A DNA stretch of 64,000 nt from Pseudoips prasinana (Eukaryota > Arthropoda > Insecta > Lepidoptera > Nolidae): NCBI GenBank assembly GCA_951640165.1, contig OX621242.1, forward strand, positions 38,521,501 through 38,585,500, given 5' to 3'. The notes beneath the pieces were generated by a model, which was not told where the DNA came from, searched no databases, and saw nothing but the letters and a program-made list of their open reading frames with translations. The position numbers and the translations under genes are program-made. Shown here one piece after another: positions 11,999-23,352 of this stretch; position 1 is the first letter of the stretch; the number at the start of each line of letters is the position of its first letter.

Positions 11999-12419
11999 CA
12001 GACTGGCCGAGGAGTTGACGTTAAAACGCAAAATTTTGATACTTTATGATGAGGAGAATCCGAATCACCCTCATAAATGTTCTAATATTTTGCGTAGTTT
12101 TCGGTGTAGAATTTTTTACTGATATTTTTCGTAATTTTCACTAACATCAGTTTTCTATGTTTTTCCCGTTCTGTTGAATATTTCTGGTTTAGTTTTTTGT
12201 GATAACTAGTTAGTATAGTTTAACCTAACTCCCTAAAAGTATGGTTAATCTAATCATTGCAGAACTGACTTAGAATTTATCCGAAAGTTCAAAATTAGGG
12301 TTTGGGCTCAGGACTCATAAATTTTCAAAGTATCAAATAAACGCAAAGTCGTAGAACATACATGAGGGTGATTCGGATACTCCTCATCATAAATTATCAA
12401 CTACTCGGTCACCCAGTAT
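11999..12419. mobile_element. MITE with about 95-bp terminal inverted repeats, copy B
   Basis: This is the duplicate of 2978-3398. The mariner ends only six bases to its left, in the TA tract bordering the element. Confidence 0.75.
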
Positions 12420-13250
12420 TTTAAACTTTTTTGTATTAACAACAAGAACCTTTCCATCATAACTAATTTCAAATGCCCAACCATAAAAACATATTCCTCG
12501 TGCACCACCCTTCTTATACATCGGACGATATCTTGTTATAATAACGAACAGTCATCCAATACAGCGGGTGTCCGTTTACGACGGACCCCTAATCTCACGG
12601 AACCCACCTTGATATCGCCTTAATAAAGACGTCACGTGGACATTGCTCGTAAAAATCATGTGACGCGATATCTAAACTGTCGGAGGAAGATGTGTCCACG
12701 TCATTTGGACACGTTATGACCGAACGCTTATCTATGGAATATTGAAAATCAAGTCATGCAGGTGATCTGAAAAATAAATGGACATGGGACATGTGCTACC
12801 GCGTCGGTAGTTTTATGCAAACCCCCCCTCCCCCCACTCGCTAATGAACGCTGACAATCTTAATCAGACCCGAAAGCAAAATAATGATACCTGGTATGCA
12901 TTTTTAAAGGTGTAGAGAGGTGTTTCACCAATCAAGCTGCTCAGAGACCTAATAGAACTACTTACTAAACTTATATACCTACTCGTAAATATTTACAATC
13001 ATAATCTCAAAAAAGGAACATCATAGATTTCATCACCCGGCAGGTATCGAACCAGCACGGTCTACATATCAGTAGTTGGTCTACAGTAGGCGCTCTGCGT
13101 TAAGCTACGACCGATACACATTTGACAAATCAAAGTCAGGATTCCCTTGATAACATTTTTTCTAATTCTTCTTCTTTCAATTCTCTCAGAGCTTTGCATT
13201 GGAAATAATGTTAAAAAAGTAAAATTTAATATACATTCATGTTGCGTCAC

Positions 13251-13467
13251 CCCCGTACTGAGGTAGTCCACGAAGGGCACCCATCTGAATGGCACCTGCG
13301 CGAATGGCACCTAGCCTAGTCCACGAAAGGCACCTATCAATACTTTTGGCAGGTGCTCTTCGTGGATTCAATTTATTTTTTGCATTCTTGTCCACGAACG
13401 GCACCTACGTTAACCGTTACAGTAACCTAGGTTATTAAATGAAAACGTGGACTACCTCCCCGTACTA
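13251..13467. mobile_element. Small palindromic element, copy B
   Basis: This is the duplicate of 4230-4446, with the same GTCCACG-type terminal repeats. Confidence 0.6.
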
Positions 13468-14475
13468 AGATCAACTTAAGTCCTTACTTGTTGTATACCT
13501 GAGATCAAATTTATTTACAATTCCTTATTTTTTTTTGTATTATACAACTTGACATTTTATAATTTGACATGTATTTCATAATTACTAATTTATTGACATT
13601 GTGTTAATTTATTGTGTGCGGGGCGTGGCTGATCTAAAAATATTGTTCACCATATGTATTTTATACATACATCCACGATAAACACATTTCATTTCATACA
13701 AGTTTTAACTAAATGTTAAATTAAATTAATTCTAGAGATTGAGTCATAGCTAGTTCAATACACCCCGTGTTGTTATTGCAAATTTTATTCACTGCGCAAA
13801 AAACTAAATTGAAATCGGTTTTCGTATTTTAGAATACTCATTGTTTTTTAACAGGCCAACAACTCGAAGCATTTACGCAGAAAATACAGGAGCATGCATG
13901 GATATTGGATACTAGAATGTATAACAAAATTAGGGGTAAACAGACAAATATTTATATATTAAAGTCCAAGCATTTTAAAATATTTTATTTTGTGTTATAA
14001 AGTATAGCTAGTAGTATGTTGTTCTATGGCTGGGTGTAATTTTATATAATACATACGTATCTAAAAATGTATAAGTAGGTTTATCATTTGTCTAGTTACC
14101 ATAGTAACTACTCCGCCTAGTTTGGGATCAGATGGCTGTGTGTTAGTTGTCAAGATACTTATTTATGATATTTACTTAGTTTATATTGTACATTTCTTAT
14201 ATTGTACATTAGTGGTTGTTCGAGTGTCAAAGTTATTCAAGCCTAAGAGTATTCCTCTGCTATCGTTTAACAGCTGCTGTCTCATGACAACAATCACGAC
14301 CAACAGCTTAATGTGCCCTTCTAAAAACAAATGCGCTAGGACATTACCCTCATCTAAATAAGTACTCTTACGCAGATAGCTTACAGGCAAGTGAGACGTT
14401 TAAAACCGCGCAACTAGACGGAGCCATTTAAAGTTAGACCAATAGTGTAATATAACATTGTTAACAGGTATTAAT

Positions 14476-14579
14476 ATCGCGGGAAGCCGCTGGATGCGGG
14501 CAGCGCAGGACCAGCTATTGTGGAGGCCTTAGTCCAGCAGTAGACGTCTTTCAGCTGATATGATGATGATGATGATTAA
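14476..14579 (+). pseudogene. RTE-type LINE 3' tail, copy B
   Basis: This is the duplicate of 5455-5558, with the same (GATGAT)n tail. Confidence 0.75.
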
Positions 14580-16101
14580 TGCGACTAATTTTAATTGTTA
14601 TTTTCCCGTTCAACTTGCAGGGGCTGGTGAGCCCGTGTCCACGATCAAAGCCATTTGATAGAATCGTCGGGAAAAATACATTACAGGTTAGTTTCGGTAA
14701 TATACGGGTAATAAGAATAATGTTGTATAATTATGATAGCAGGAAGTTTGAAAGTGTATACTACAAATCGTAATATTATAACAATATAGATATTATTATA
14801 GGATCGTATACGCCATATGTACTTTAGTATCCAGCGATGTGAGTGCATGCCTCATTCCTGTTGAAGTATTATTCATTTCTCTATTGAAACCAATAACTGA
14901 AAAGTCTACACGTTTCAAAATTTCATACTGTTATAAGAAAAAATATATTAGGGACATTTTTCTTAAAACCTTACGAAATTTCGACATACCAATACAGTTA
15001 ACCTCTTCAAATATCAACAACTACTTTTGTTAGTCCTCATATTTATATCGAAGTAAAATATCGTAGTGTTCCCAATTTCTTTAGCAACAGAACACGAAGA
15101 GCAAAACACAGCTTGGAATAAATTCGCAATCAAACCGGAGAGGAAGGTGGGCGACAGTGGACAACAAATATAAAAGTAAGTAATAAAAAGCAGACGACGG
15201 CGCGATGACTGCCCAGCGACATGTGGCTGGACACTTGCATTTTTTAAAAATAAAATTTGCATACGTTTAGGGTCCCGCACGACCCGTGCACGCTTAGAGA
15301 CATTTTTAAACAATATTACCCCAGCTAAGGAGTTTATAAAGCGGTTATACTGCGGTAAAGTACGGCAACTTGGGATCGTCTAATGAAATTGTTTTTGGCT
15401 ATACGCTACGCTGTAAAGTTTTATTGAATTGGAAATTTTGTTTGCTAGAAACGTTTTTTGGTGATCAACTTGGCGGATTTTTGTGTTGAAAATAATTCTA
15501 TATAAAAAGGAATTGGTAGCCATCTACATAACTTGTGCGAACGAAACCAAATGTTTACGAAAAACTAAATAAAATATAAATTGGAATTGTCTTATACCTA
15601 TTTTAAATAGAAAACTGAATTGAATTGCTTTTTTTCTATTTAGTGTTCAATAAAAGTGGCTAGCATATCACATTGTTTATAAAAAGTAATCACTAGACAC
15701 TTCCTATAATATTTGCAACCTGATTGTAAAATTTTAGATAGACGGTGGCTTCTTCTAGCAGTAGGGATTGCAATCTCAGATCATGAGCTTCAAATCCCAG
15801 AAATTTGTTTCTTCTTTTTTGTTTGTTATTTTTTAATAAATTTAATAACCTGGGATATTATTCACATCCAACAATTCGATCCCAAACTAAGCAGAGCTTG
15901 TACTACAGAAACCAGATAACTGATACTGATTACTATTTTTCTATTGTAAACACATAGTTGTACAGATAATTACACCATACTATTATTACCATTATTTTAT
16001 TACTATGTGTGTAGGTATGTCTTGTGTTATTCGAAATAAATTATTCTATTTTATTTTTTAAACTAGGTGGATCGCATGGCATTTTGTATCTCTGCAGTGT
16101 G

Positions 16102-16284
16102 TGACCGGAGTTTATACTACATAATACTACTTTTCTTTTGTAAATATATACTTATATAGATAATTACACTAAGACTCAGTACAAACAGACATGTTCATGC
16201 ATACAAATAGCTATCCTGGTAGGGAGTCGAACCCACGACCTACGGCGTGCAAGGCAAGCATTTACCAAACACGCTCCTGCCTTC
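16102..16284 (-). repeat. tRNA-derived SINE, family II, copy B
   Basis: This is the duplicate of 7081-7263. Confidence 0.75.
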
Positions 16285-16656
16285 TGGCAAAAATCGGTAT
16301 CGTGCGTTGCGGCAATTTAGTTGTCAGATATGCCTCCTAAGTAGAAGCTCTCTATTTAGAAAGCTATCTGACAATGCATTAAGGAGAAGCATTGTTTATA
16401 TGACAACACTACCTATTTAAAATACGGTATGAAATACAACCTATAGAAAAATACCAAAAATAGGTTATGCCTCATTTATGCCTCTCAGCTAGTTCCTCCA
16501 TATATTGAACTGAGAAGTTTCTAAGTGGACTAAGAAATTAGACTAACAAACTGGTTTAGTTTAATTAGTTCAGTTTCATAGATAAATAGCTATCCTAAAG
16601 TCACTTCCACTTTATATCATTTACACCTTGTATATAGCAAAAGAAATGCCTAACCT

Positions 16657-17146
16657 TCCATCAAATCAATAATCCGCTCTCTAAATAGTCCAGAATTATC
16701 ATCCCACATTCACACGTCGGTAAGTGGTCTTCTCATCAGACACATCTAGTCCCCCCTTCTTTCATTAGAGCCATTCGAAACTACTTAACAACTTATTTTC
16801 AGATCTCCCCATTTAATTACCGAATTAAAAGCACCATCGGTCTGTGAAAGTCCTTCCATACCGTTCTCACGTCAGTCACTCGGTATCGTTAAAAAAAAAC
16901 CACCTCAGTGGGACATAGGGAAATATTACAACTTTAAATTCCATTCTATTAACAACCTTATTGCATCGGAATAAGGTTTTAGGTGTTAGGTGAGCTAACG
17001 TGTGATGTGTCTCCCACGCTGTGAATCTATTTACGTATGACTTTAACTGTATCACGTTGAGATTGGTAAATGTGTTAAGTTTTAGATAGTGTGTTATTCT
17101 TTTATTGGTAAATGATTAATATTTTCTCTATTTCATCACATGCCCC
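16657..17146. other. No gene recognised
   Basis: This is the right flank of the duplication. It is AT-rich, with poly-A at about 16889-16898, and no frame or repeat that I can place. Confidence 0.5.
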
Positions 17147-17325
17147 CACTAGGGAAATGAATCCCTATGTCACGGGTAACTTTACAAACATATAATAAAT
17201 AAACGGTCACAGTACACTCGGACTCGGAACAAATAGTAACAAATAGTTGAGCGATGCGGGATTAGAACCTGGGACAAGAAGTGGCGAGGTGACTGTCTTA
17301 ACCACTACGCCCCACGTGCAGTCTA
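17147..17325 (-). repeat. tRNA-derived SINE, family IV
   Basis: The minus-strand head begins CACGTGGGGCGTAGTGGTTA and has a B box (GGTTCTAATCCC). The tail includes TTTACAAACATATAAT and CAnTAGGGAAnTnAATCCC, as in 53842-54027 and 61729-61883. Confidence 0.75.
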
Positions 17326-17975
17326 GTGGATTTTAATCCGTCTTCCTTGCCTTATTTCTGTTGCTATTTAACAGAATTTATCGAGAGACATATATTTGAC
17401 CACTGGTTAGGTAGGCTAGGTTACCCATGCATTTGAACCAGTATCGAAGATGGTTAGACTGAGTATAAGACTCTAATTAGCTTATGACTAATTGTAACGA
17501 TATGTTTCTTTATGTTTGTGTTCTCGGGCCAAGCAAGACGAACGGCTTAACCTTCGATCAGGGGCGAGAAGTTAGACCCCGGAATATGTGTTAGTGTCCA
17601 CACAAAAATACTTATGGGATGCGGGAATCGATTTTGGAACCTCCCAGATAATATAAACTAAGTAGAAGTTATTAAAAATCAATAGTCTTAGTTCATCTAA
17701 TGATCAACTAAAATGCAGAATTTTATCTTTAATTAACTATCAAGAAAGAATAAAAGAAATTAAAGATTTCATATTTAAAAGTGTGAAGGAAGCATCGTGA
17801 GGAAACCTGCATGCATGAGAGTTAGCAAAAAATGTTCTTACTGACATTTTAAGTATGCAAATACACACTAGGTCAGCATGTTGGACTACAGCCTATGCAT
17901 TATCACTGTGAGAGGAGGCCCTACAGTGAGATAGTAATGAGCTGCATCATAATCATCGTCAAACGTTGAATGCAA
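17326..17975. other. No gene recognised
   Basis: AT-rich non-coding DNA without a placed repeat. Confidence 0.45.
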
Positions 17976-18445
17976 GCAATTTTTAACCGACTTCCAAAGG
18001 AGGAGGTTCTCAAGTTCACCGGTTTTTTTTTTTTTTTTATGTATGTACACCGATTACTCGGAGATTTATGATCCGATTTACGTGATTCTTTTTTAGTTTG
18101 ATGCGGAATAGTTGCCATTTGGTCCCATAAAATTTTTATAAAGTGTGGCCCAGTAGTTTTCATTTTATGGACATTTTTGTATGCAAATTTTCGTTTATGT
18201 GGACGATGTAATTGTCTTTGGCACAGACGTTTTTAAATCTTAGCAAGTTAAGCTAGACTCTTTCTGTTCAAGTGTGTCTTGGCATGAACATAGCATTCAA
18301 TACGTGCGTATAAGCTCGTTTTTGGAAGCGCATGTAGGCGCACCTTTTAGCACAAGCGCAATTTTTATGTACACACCGATTACGCTGAGATTTATGAACA
18401 GATTTACGTGATACTTTTTTATTTTGATGCGGAATAGCTGTAATT
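17976..18445. repeat. Dispersed lepidopteran repeat, two partial tandem units
   Basis: It starts AACCGACTTCCAAAGGAGG with a poly-T. The block ACACCGATTAC...GATTTATGA...GATGCGGAATAG occurs twice (about 18045-18112 and 18367-18436). I recognise the CCGACTTC motif as common in moth and butterfly genomes, but I cannot assign a class. The LINE that follows is inserted in the second unit. Confidence 0.6.
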
Positions 18446-20553
18446 TTTAGGGTTATTTATTTATTTATTATTTATACTTATTGCACAAAACTGTACAAAG
18501 GCGGACTTAATGCCAAAGGCATTCTCTCCCAGTCAACCTTAGGGTGATGCAGAGATAATATGGTAGGTGCACTATAGACCAAGTATAATAAAAATTACTA
18601 AAATACTTGACAAGTACTATATAATACAATCGTATAAATATAATAGTTACATAACTACACACTATACTATAAATACATAAATATATATATAAATATATAG
18701 ACAAATATATTAAATATATATAAATTTATAAATATATTACATATATAATAATATATACACAAACTGTAATATTAAGATGATTCTGCCTTAATTTTTTTGT
18801 GAATGTAGTCACGAGTTTTGATTTTAAAAGTAACCCGCGTCTTAGCCATTCTGATTTCCAGAGGTAGCGCATTCCAGAGAAGAATAGCTTGTACGAAGAA
18901 GGAAGAATGTAAGAAGTTAGTCCGATGGGAAGGGCATTGTAAAAGTCTGTTATGAGTGGAACGGAGATTTTTGTTGTGGTTAGAAGATAGATACTGAAAA
19001 TAGGGAGCTAAGTAGGATGGAGATATTGGAGAGTCGAGAAGAGAAAATAGTGTAGTGAGTGCTCTGAGATTTCTTCGGTGCCGAATGGGCATCCAATTCA
19101 ATTGAGAACGGTAAGATGACACATGGTCGTACTTACGAAGATTGAATACGAATCGAATGCAGTTATTCAGAAGACGGTCTAATTTATTGAGTTGATCTGC
19201 ATTCAGGTCAAAGTAGCACACATCACCATAGTCGATTATAGGAAAAAGAAGGGCCTGCACGAGCGTTACTTTTGTCTCGGATGGTAGGAAATTCTTCAAT
19301 CTATACAGTGACCGCAAGATCCAAGTCACTCTTTGGCTGACGCTAATGATTTGGTTTTGCCAGCTTAAAGTAGCATCAACCAGCAGACCAAGGTCCTTAA
19401 CATTCTGGCAGTATGGGATAACAGAATTGTTGTATAAGACTGGAGGTTGACTGTCAACATCCACTAAACTCATCATTCGGGAACTGCCCACAATGATAGC
19501 CTGACATTTGAGGGGATTGACAGTCAAGCCAAACCTGTTAGCCCACTCCCTAATTAAATCTAGATCCCTATTTATGGCGACGATCGCTTCTGCTAACTTA
19601 TCGATGCTTGCCTGTGCGTAAAGTTGTAGATCATCGGCGTATAGATGATACGAACACTGAAGATTTTGAGTTAAGAGATTTATAAATACCGAAAATAAGA
19701 GGGGAGAAAGGATACCGCCTTGAGGAACGCCAGTGTCTAATTTACACCAGTTTGATGTAACATCACCACTGCGAACAGACTGTTGGCGCCCTTGAAGATA
19801 GGAAGAAAACCACTCCAGAGATTCGTCAGACACCCTAAGGTAGGAAAGGATACATAAAAGGATATCGTGACTGACGGTATTAAAGGCGTTGGAGAAATCA
19901 ACCAGCACCAGGACTGTGACCATAGTGCCCTCCATACCAGCCCTAATATCGCCAGTCACTTTTAGGAGAGCGGTGGTGGTGCTATGACCAGGCCTAAATC
20001 CGGATTGTAAGGGACTTATTAAGTTATTGGATAGGATAAAATGGGAAAGTTGTTTATGGACAGCGGACTCAAGTACCTTGGATAGGAAGGGAAGGATAGA
20101 GATAGGACGATAGTGGGTGAGAAGTGATGGGTTGGTGACTTTAGGAAGTGGACGGACATAGGCTTTACACCATAAAGTTGGAAAAGATCCATGGCACAAG
20201 GAATAATTGACGATATGGGTTATTACGGGAAGAAGATGGTCCAGGATTGGTACTAACATGCGTCGACTTATGTTGTCACAGCCAACCGCGTTAGATTTAA
20301 TAGATAGGATAACCTTCTTAATGTCCTTCGAATCAACTGGAGAAAAATGAAAACAATCTATATTGGAGCGCGTTAGACCATTTAAAAAATATATAGTTTG
20401 GGTTTTTGTTTGATAATCTATAGAAGAACTTGTGGTGAAATGTAGATTAAGATCATCTAAACTTATTGTGCTGGGGAGGTCTAAATTTCGCGACTTGCCA
20501 ATACCCAGAGTTCCCAAAAACTTCCAGATACCAGCAGGAGTAGAAGAAGATAG
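18446..20553 (-). mobile_element. 5'-truncated non-LTR retrotransposon (Jockey/CR1 group)
   Basis: On the minus strand the element runs from an RT frame into a 3' UTR with the stem GAATGCCTTTGGCATT and AAGTCCGCC, then TTTTGTGCAATAAGTATAAA and a (TAAA)n-like tail ending near 18450. The 5' boundary falls near 20540-20553, where the frame meets a stop and unrelated repeat sequence begins. The endonuclease and ORF1 are missing. Confidence 0.85.
18772..20553 (-). CDS. Reverse transcriptase of a truncated LINE
   Basis: This is an open frame of about 593 codons encoding an RNA-dependent DNA polymerase used in target-primed reverse transcription. Counting from the TTG codon at 20517, visible motifs are LPKV-x-HYRPISILP (125-143), the catalytic Asp in VDFSNAFNT (206-214), GVPQGGILSP (263-272) and YADD (293-296). 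The conserved C-terminal LWNALPLEIR motif lies near the end. No ATG start fits; the frame enters from the truncated 5' side (TPAGIWKFLG). All RT active-site residues are present, yet without endonuclease and promoter it cannot be autonomous. The absence of stops over 1.78 kb suggests recent insertion. The clade (Jockey/CR1 group) is inferred from the motifs. The decayed copy at 36864-37612 is a relative. Confidence 0.93.
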   Translation of the reverse strand, partial: LSSSTPAGIWKFLGTLGIGKSRNLDLPSTISLDDLNLHFTTSSSIDYQTKTQTIYFLNGLTRSNIDCFHFSPVDSKDIKKVILSIKSNAVGCDNISRRMLVPILDHLLPVITHIVNYSLCHGSFPTLWCKAYVRPLPKVTNPSLLTHYRPISILPFLSKVLESAVHKQLSHFILSNNLISPLQSGFRPGHSTTTALLKVTGDIRAGMEGTMVTVLVLVDFSNAFNTVSHDILLCILSYLRVSDESLEWFSSYLQGRQQSVRSGDVTSNWCKLDTGVPQGGILSPLLFSVFINLLTQNLQCSYHLYADDLQLYAQASIDKLAEAIVAINRDLDLIREWANRFGLTVNPLKCQAIIVGSSRMMSLVDVDSQPPVLYNNSVIPYCQNVKDLGLLVDATLSWQNQIISVSQRVTWILRSLYRLKNFLPSETKVTLVQALLFPIIDYGDVCYFDLNADQLNKLDRLLNNCIRFVFNLRKYDHVSSYRSQLNWMPIRHRRNLRALTTLFSLLDSPISPSYLAPYFQYLSSNHNKNLRSTHNRLLQCPSHRTNFLHSSFFVQAILLWNALPLEIRMAKTRVTFKIKTRDYIHKKIKAESS

Positions 20554-20554
20554 C

Positions 20555-20800
20555 TAAATGGCAAAAAGCGGAAACCTTATGTCACAGCCACTTTTTCCGA
20601 AACTCTAAGAACTATACTGTCGAATCTTGGTAAGCAGATGTATTCCGTGAACCGCATTAAGATTTTCACACAAAAATAGAAAAACAAACAATAAAATTTG
20701 GGGATTCATAAACCATACATGTGGGTATCTATGGATAGGTCTTCAAAAATGATATTGAGGTTTGTGAGCTAAACCCATAGCACTAAAAAGTAACAAATAA
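20555..20800. repeat. Dispersed lepidopteran repeat
   Basis: It contains CCTTATGTCACAGCCACTTT, CGCATTAAGATTTTCACACA and GGTATCTATGGATAGGTCTT. I know these as recurrent in moth and butterfly DNA, class uncertain. The LINE above appears to sit within this repeat or beside it. Confidence 0.5.
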
Positions 20801-21433
20801 AAAAAACTTCGTTTAAAAAAACCGACTTCAAAAACTAAAGAGTATAAAAAAATATCTTAGTAAAGATTTAATTTAATACATCTCTTATGCAAACGTAATA
20901 CCTTTAATATAAATGAAATAATGTAATTTGTATGTGCTACCTATTGATAGGTTTGAAGTCGGTGCCAAGCCCTAAGCAAAATAAAAGTTAATATTACATA
21001 CAGCTTTCATACTTTGTGATGAAATTTGTACACTAAAGATTAACCTAAGTAAATAATAATAAATCTATATTATGCTTGTATATGAATATATTTGTGGCCC
21101 TGAAAAACTAACAGATAAATTATTAATTAGGAGACAACGCATCAAAATTTTACAATATTTCGACTGTCAACGACGTCTGCACGCTTGGGTTGTTTGTGTA
21201 GAAATACGTAGCTATCCCGCTGAAAGTAACGCACGACGAGTGTGGTACCTACTATTACATTTGGCTTGGCACCGACTTCAAACCTATCAATAGGTAGTAC
21301 ATACAAATTACATTATTTCATTTATATTAAAGGTATTACGTTTGCATAAGAGATGTATTAAATTAAATCTTTACTAAGATATTTTTTTATACTCTTTAGT
21401 TTCTGAAGTCGGTTTTTTTAAACGAAGTTTTTT
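20801..21433. mobile_element. Long inverted repeat: 171-bp arms, 291-bp spacer
   Basis: The left arm is 20801-20971 and the right arm 21263-21433. They are reverse complements with about two mismatches. The outer ends read AAAAAACTTCGTTTAAAAAA and the inner ends GGTTTGAAGTCGGTGCCAAG. The spacer (20972-21262) has no recognisable protein. A foldback or MITE-like element is likely. A transcript would form a long hairpin. Confidence 0.9.
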
Positions 21434-21454
21434 GTATCATCATGTCAGGTCAGA

Positions 21455-21582
21455 ATAAGTATCATAAATCGGCGAGCATATATGAAGAATATAATGTCAG
21501 TAAACGAAGCGAAAGAGGTGTGCAAGGATCGTGACAAATAGGTGTCCCTTGACTCTGCCTACCCCTCTGGGAAACAGGCGTG
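21455..21582 (+). pseudogene. LINE C-terminal remnant
   Basis: The reading RRAYMKNIMSVNEAKEVCKD, then a stop, then SAYPSGKQA, matches the tail encoded at 60335-60571. It is truncated and has an internal stop. Confidence 0.75.
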
Positions 21583-21599
21583 AGTATGTGAGGCGTATG

Positions 21600-21790
21600 T
21601 ATGTATGTCAGGGAAATGACGTCCACAGCTGGACAAAGACCTCCCTATAAGATTTTCACAACGGAGTTGTGTTCATCATTTGGAGGAATATGCCATAATC
21701 GCCACAATTGGCAGATGGGTTGGCGATGGCAATATGATGGGCATAGTACACACAGGGACGCTGCTATTTATATATTTACAATATTGTTAA
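21600..21790 (+). repeat. Dispersed repeat family V
   Basis: It contains GACGTCCACAGCTGGACAAA and ATATGCCATAATCGCCAC, shared with 54703-54945 and 28175-28425. Confidence 0.65.
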
Positions 21791-22674
21791 TAATTTTGTA
21801 GAAAATAAATAAATTTTTCATTTTCATTCTTCGTATCGAAAGTATTTTTAGTGATAAGCCTTAATAACCTTTTTTACCCGAGCTGGGATTTGGATCCAAG
21901 AATTTATGATCTGGGTTTGAATACGCTACATCTAGACCAATGAGGCAGTCTTAATAGGATTAACAATAGATCTATTAAACTTAGTTAATTGCTCTTCAAC
22001 TCTCCTTATGAACACATTATCGAAGTGGTCCTACTAAAACGACACATGCATCAGACTCACATGAGGCTTACGAAGTGTCTCATACCTTTATTTATTCCTT
22101 TAATCCCACATCTTTTTAACTTGTCAAGTTCAACACTCTTAACACCAACCATCAATCGTTACAGACATACATACATCATACACGAACATTCACCTCGACT
22201 CGCCTTATTGCGTTTTTTTATTAATTATATTTTTATTTCATTTTTGCAGGCGGTCCACATGTGGCGCCTATACCCTTCCCACGTCTGTAAAATCGTTATA
22301 TACAATTCCAATTTTAACTTAATGGTACAAGAGTTCATTATCAAATGCTTTACATTTATTGGCCAATTTACAAACGTTATGAATGGACATAAGTAAAGCA
22401 ATTACGATTAGTTTAAATTATACTTTATAGTAAGAAATTTAAAGTTCTAATTCAAATAAAGCTTTAGACATTTGTTGGTGAGTCCGTAAGAAATGAACAC
22501 AAGTAAGGCGAAGACACGTTTATGGGAGAAACGGTCAGAACACCTGGAATAATTCTTGTAACATATTTATACAATATCGGAGAATTCAGACGTTTGTTTT
22601 CGTTTAAATTTTATAATTAACGGCGTGGTGAGAATTATGAACCGTTTTGGCGGAACGCAAATCTTCTAGTGTTA
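21791..22674. other. No gene recognised
   Basis: AT-rich. A 135-codon frame at 21989-22396 has no motif and a composition like the surrounding non-coding DNA. Confidence 0.45.
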
Positions 22675-22689
22675 ATGAGGCTGAGGGTA

Positions 22690-22975
22690 ATATTTCCACA
22701 CTATTGGCATAACTGACATCCCCCTGTGCAGAGCGTGCATGGACGCTGACGAAACAGTTGCGCATGTGCACAGGCATCGTGAAAATCCAAAGAGAAACCT
22801 TGGGTTCACCAAGAACTCTTACGGAGACCCTGAGAAGTTTGGGAGATCTAATATGCTTCTGAAAGGAGGTGGGCTGGATGGAGTGAAGGCCGCCATGGCT
22901 CACATACAATGGTCCACATCGGGACCAAGTGCGGAAACCATACCCACTAGCAATTAGTGGGACAAGATGATGATG
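22690..22975 (+). pseudogene. 5'-truncated LINE with 15-bp target-site duplication
   Basis: ATGAGGCTGAGGGTA occurs at 22675-22689 and again at 22976-22990, bracketing 286 bp that end in a (GAT)n tail. Inside, LCRACMDADETVAHV resembles the Cys-His segment (C-x2-C...ETV-x-H) near the C-terminus of LINE polyproteins. A second frame gives LGSPRTLTETLRSLGDLICF. The reading frame is broken. Confidence 0.8.
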
Positions 22976-23290
22976 ATGAGGCTGAGGGTAGCTAAATCTT
23001 TTCTTGGCTTTACAAAACGGTAGCCATACCACTGTTTTATATAAAAAAGATGATAACTTGACTAGGTACCTCTATATATGTAGCTCCCTATATTTTTAGT
23101 ATGGACTAAAACTAGTATAGTAGAGTATGTATTTGAATCTTACCCACTGTATCAACTCTAAATTATTTTGTATCAATAAACATCATACTTATAATCATTG
23201 CTGCACTTTAAATAAATTAGGTATGTAGGTATATATCGGGCGAGCCACTAATGTGCTGTAGATGTATCCACCTTGGACAATATCATGGAT

Positions 23291-23352
23291 CCGGAAGAGA
23301 TTTAAACACTCAGTGCTCATCTTTGAGCACTGAGTGTTTAAATCTCTTCCGG
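23291..23352. repeat. Perfect hairpin: 29-bp arms, 4-base loop
   Basis: The arms are 23291-23319 and 23324-23352, with loop TCTT. The left arm begins CCGGAAGAGATTT. There is no mismatch. Confidence 0.97.

Larger units (their letters stand above)
7636..16656. repeat. Tandem duplication copy B, carrying a mariner insertion
   Basis: This is the second, head-to-tail copy of the 7731-bp unit, enlarged to 9021 bp by one 1290-bp insertion at 10705-11994. After 16656 the sequence is unrelated to what follows copy A. The near-perfect identity across non-coding DNA means the duplication is very young, or the two copies are alleles wrongly placed in tandem. Confidence 0.95.

Noticed and set aside
21989..22396. 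135-codon plus frame containing an intron-like TTTTTGCAG
   Set aside because: No homology that I recognise. The composition matches non-coding flanks and no matching donor was found.
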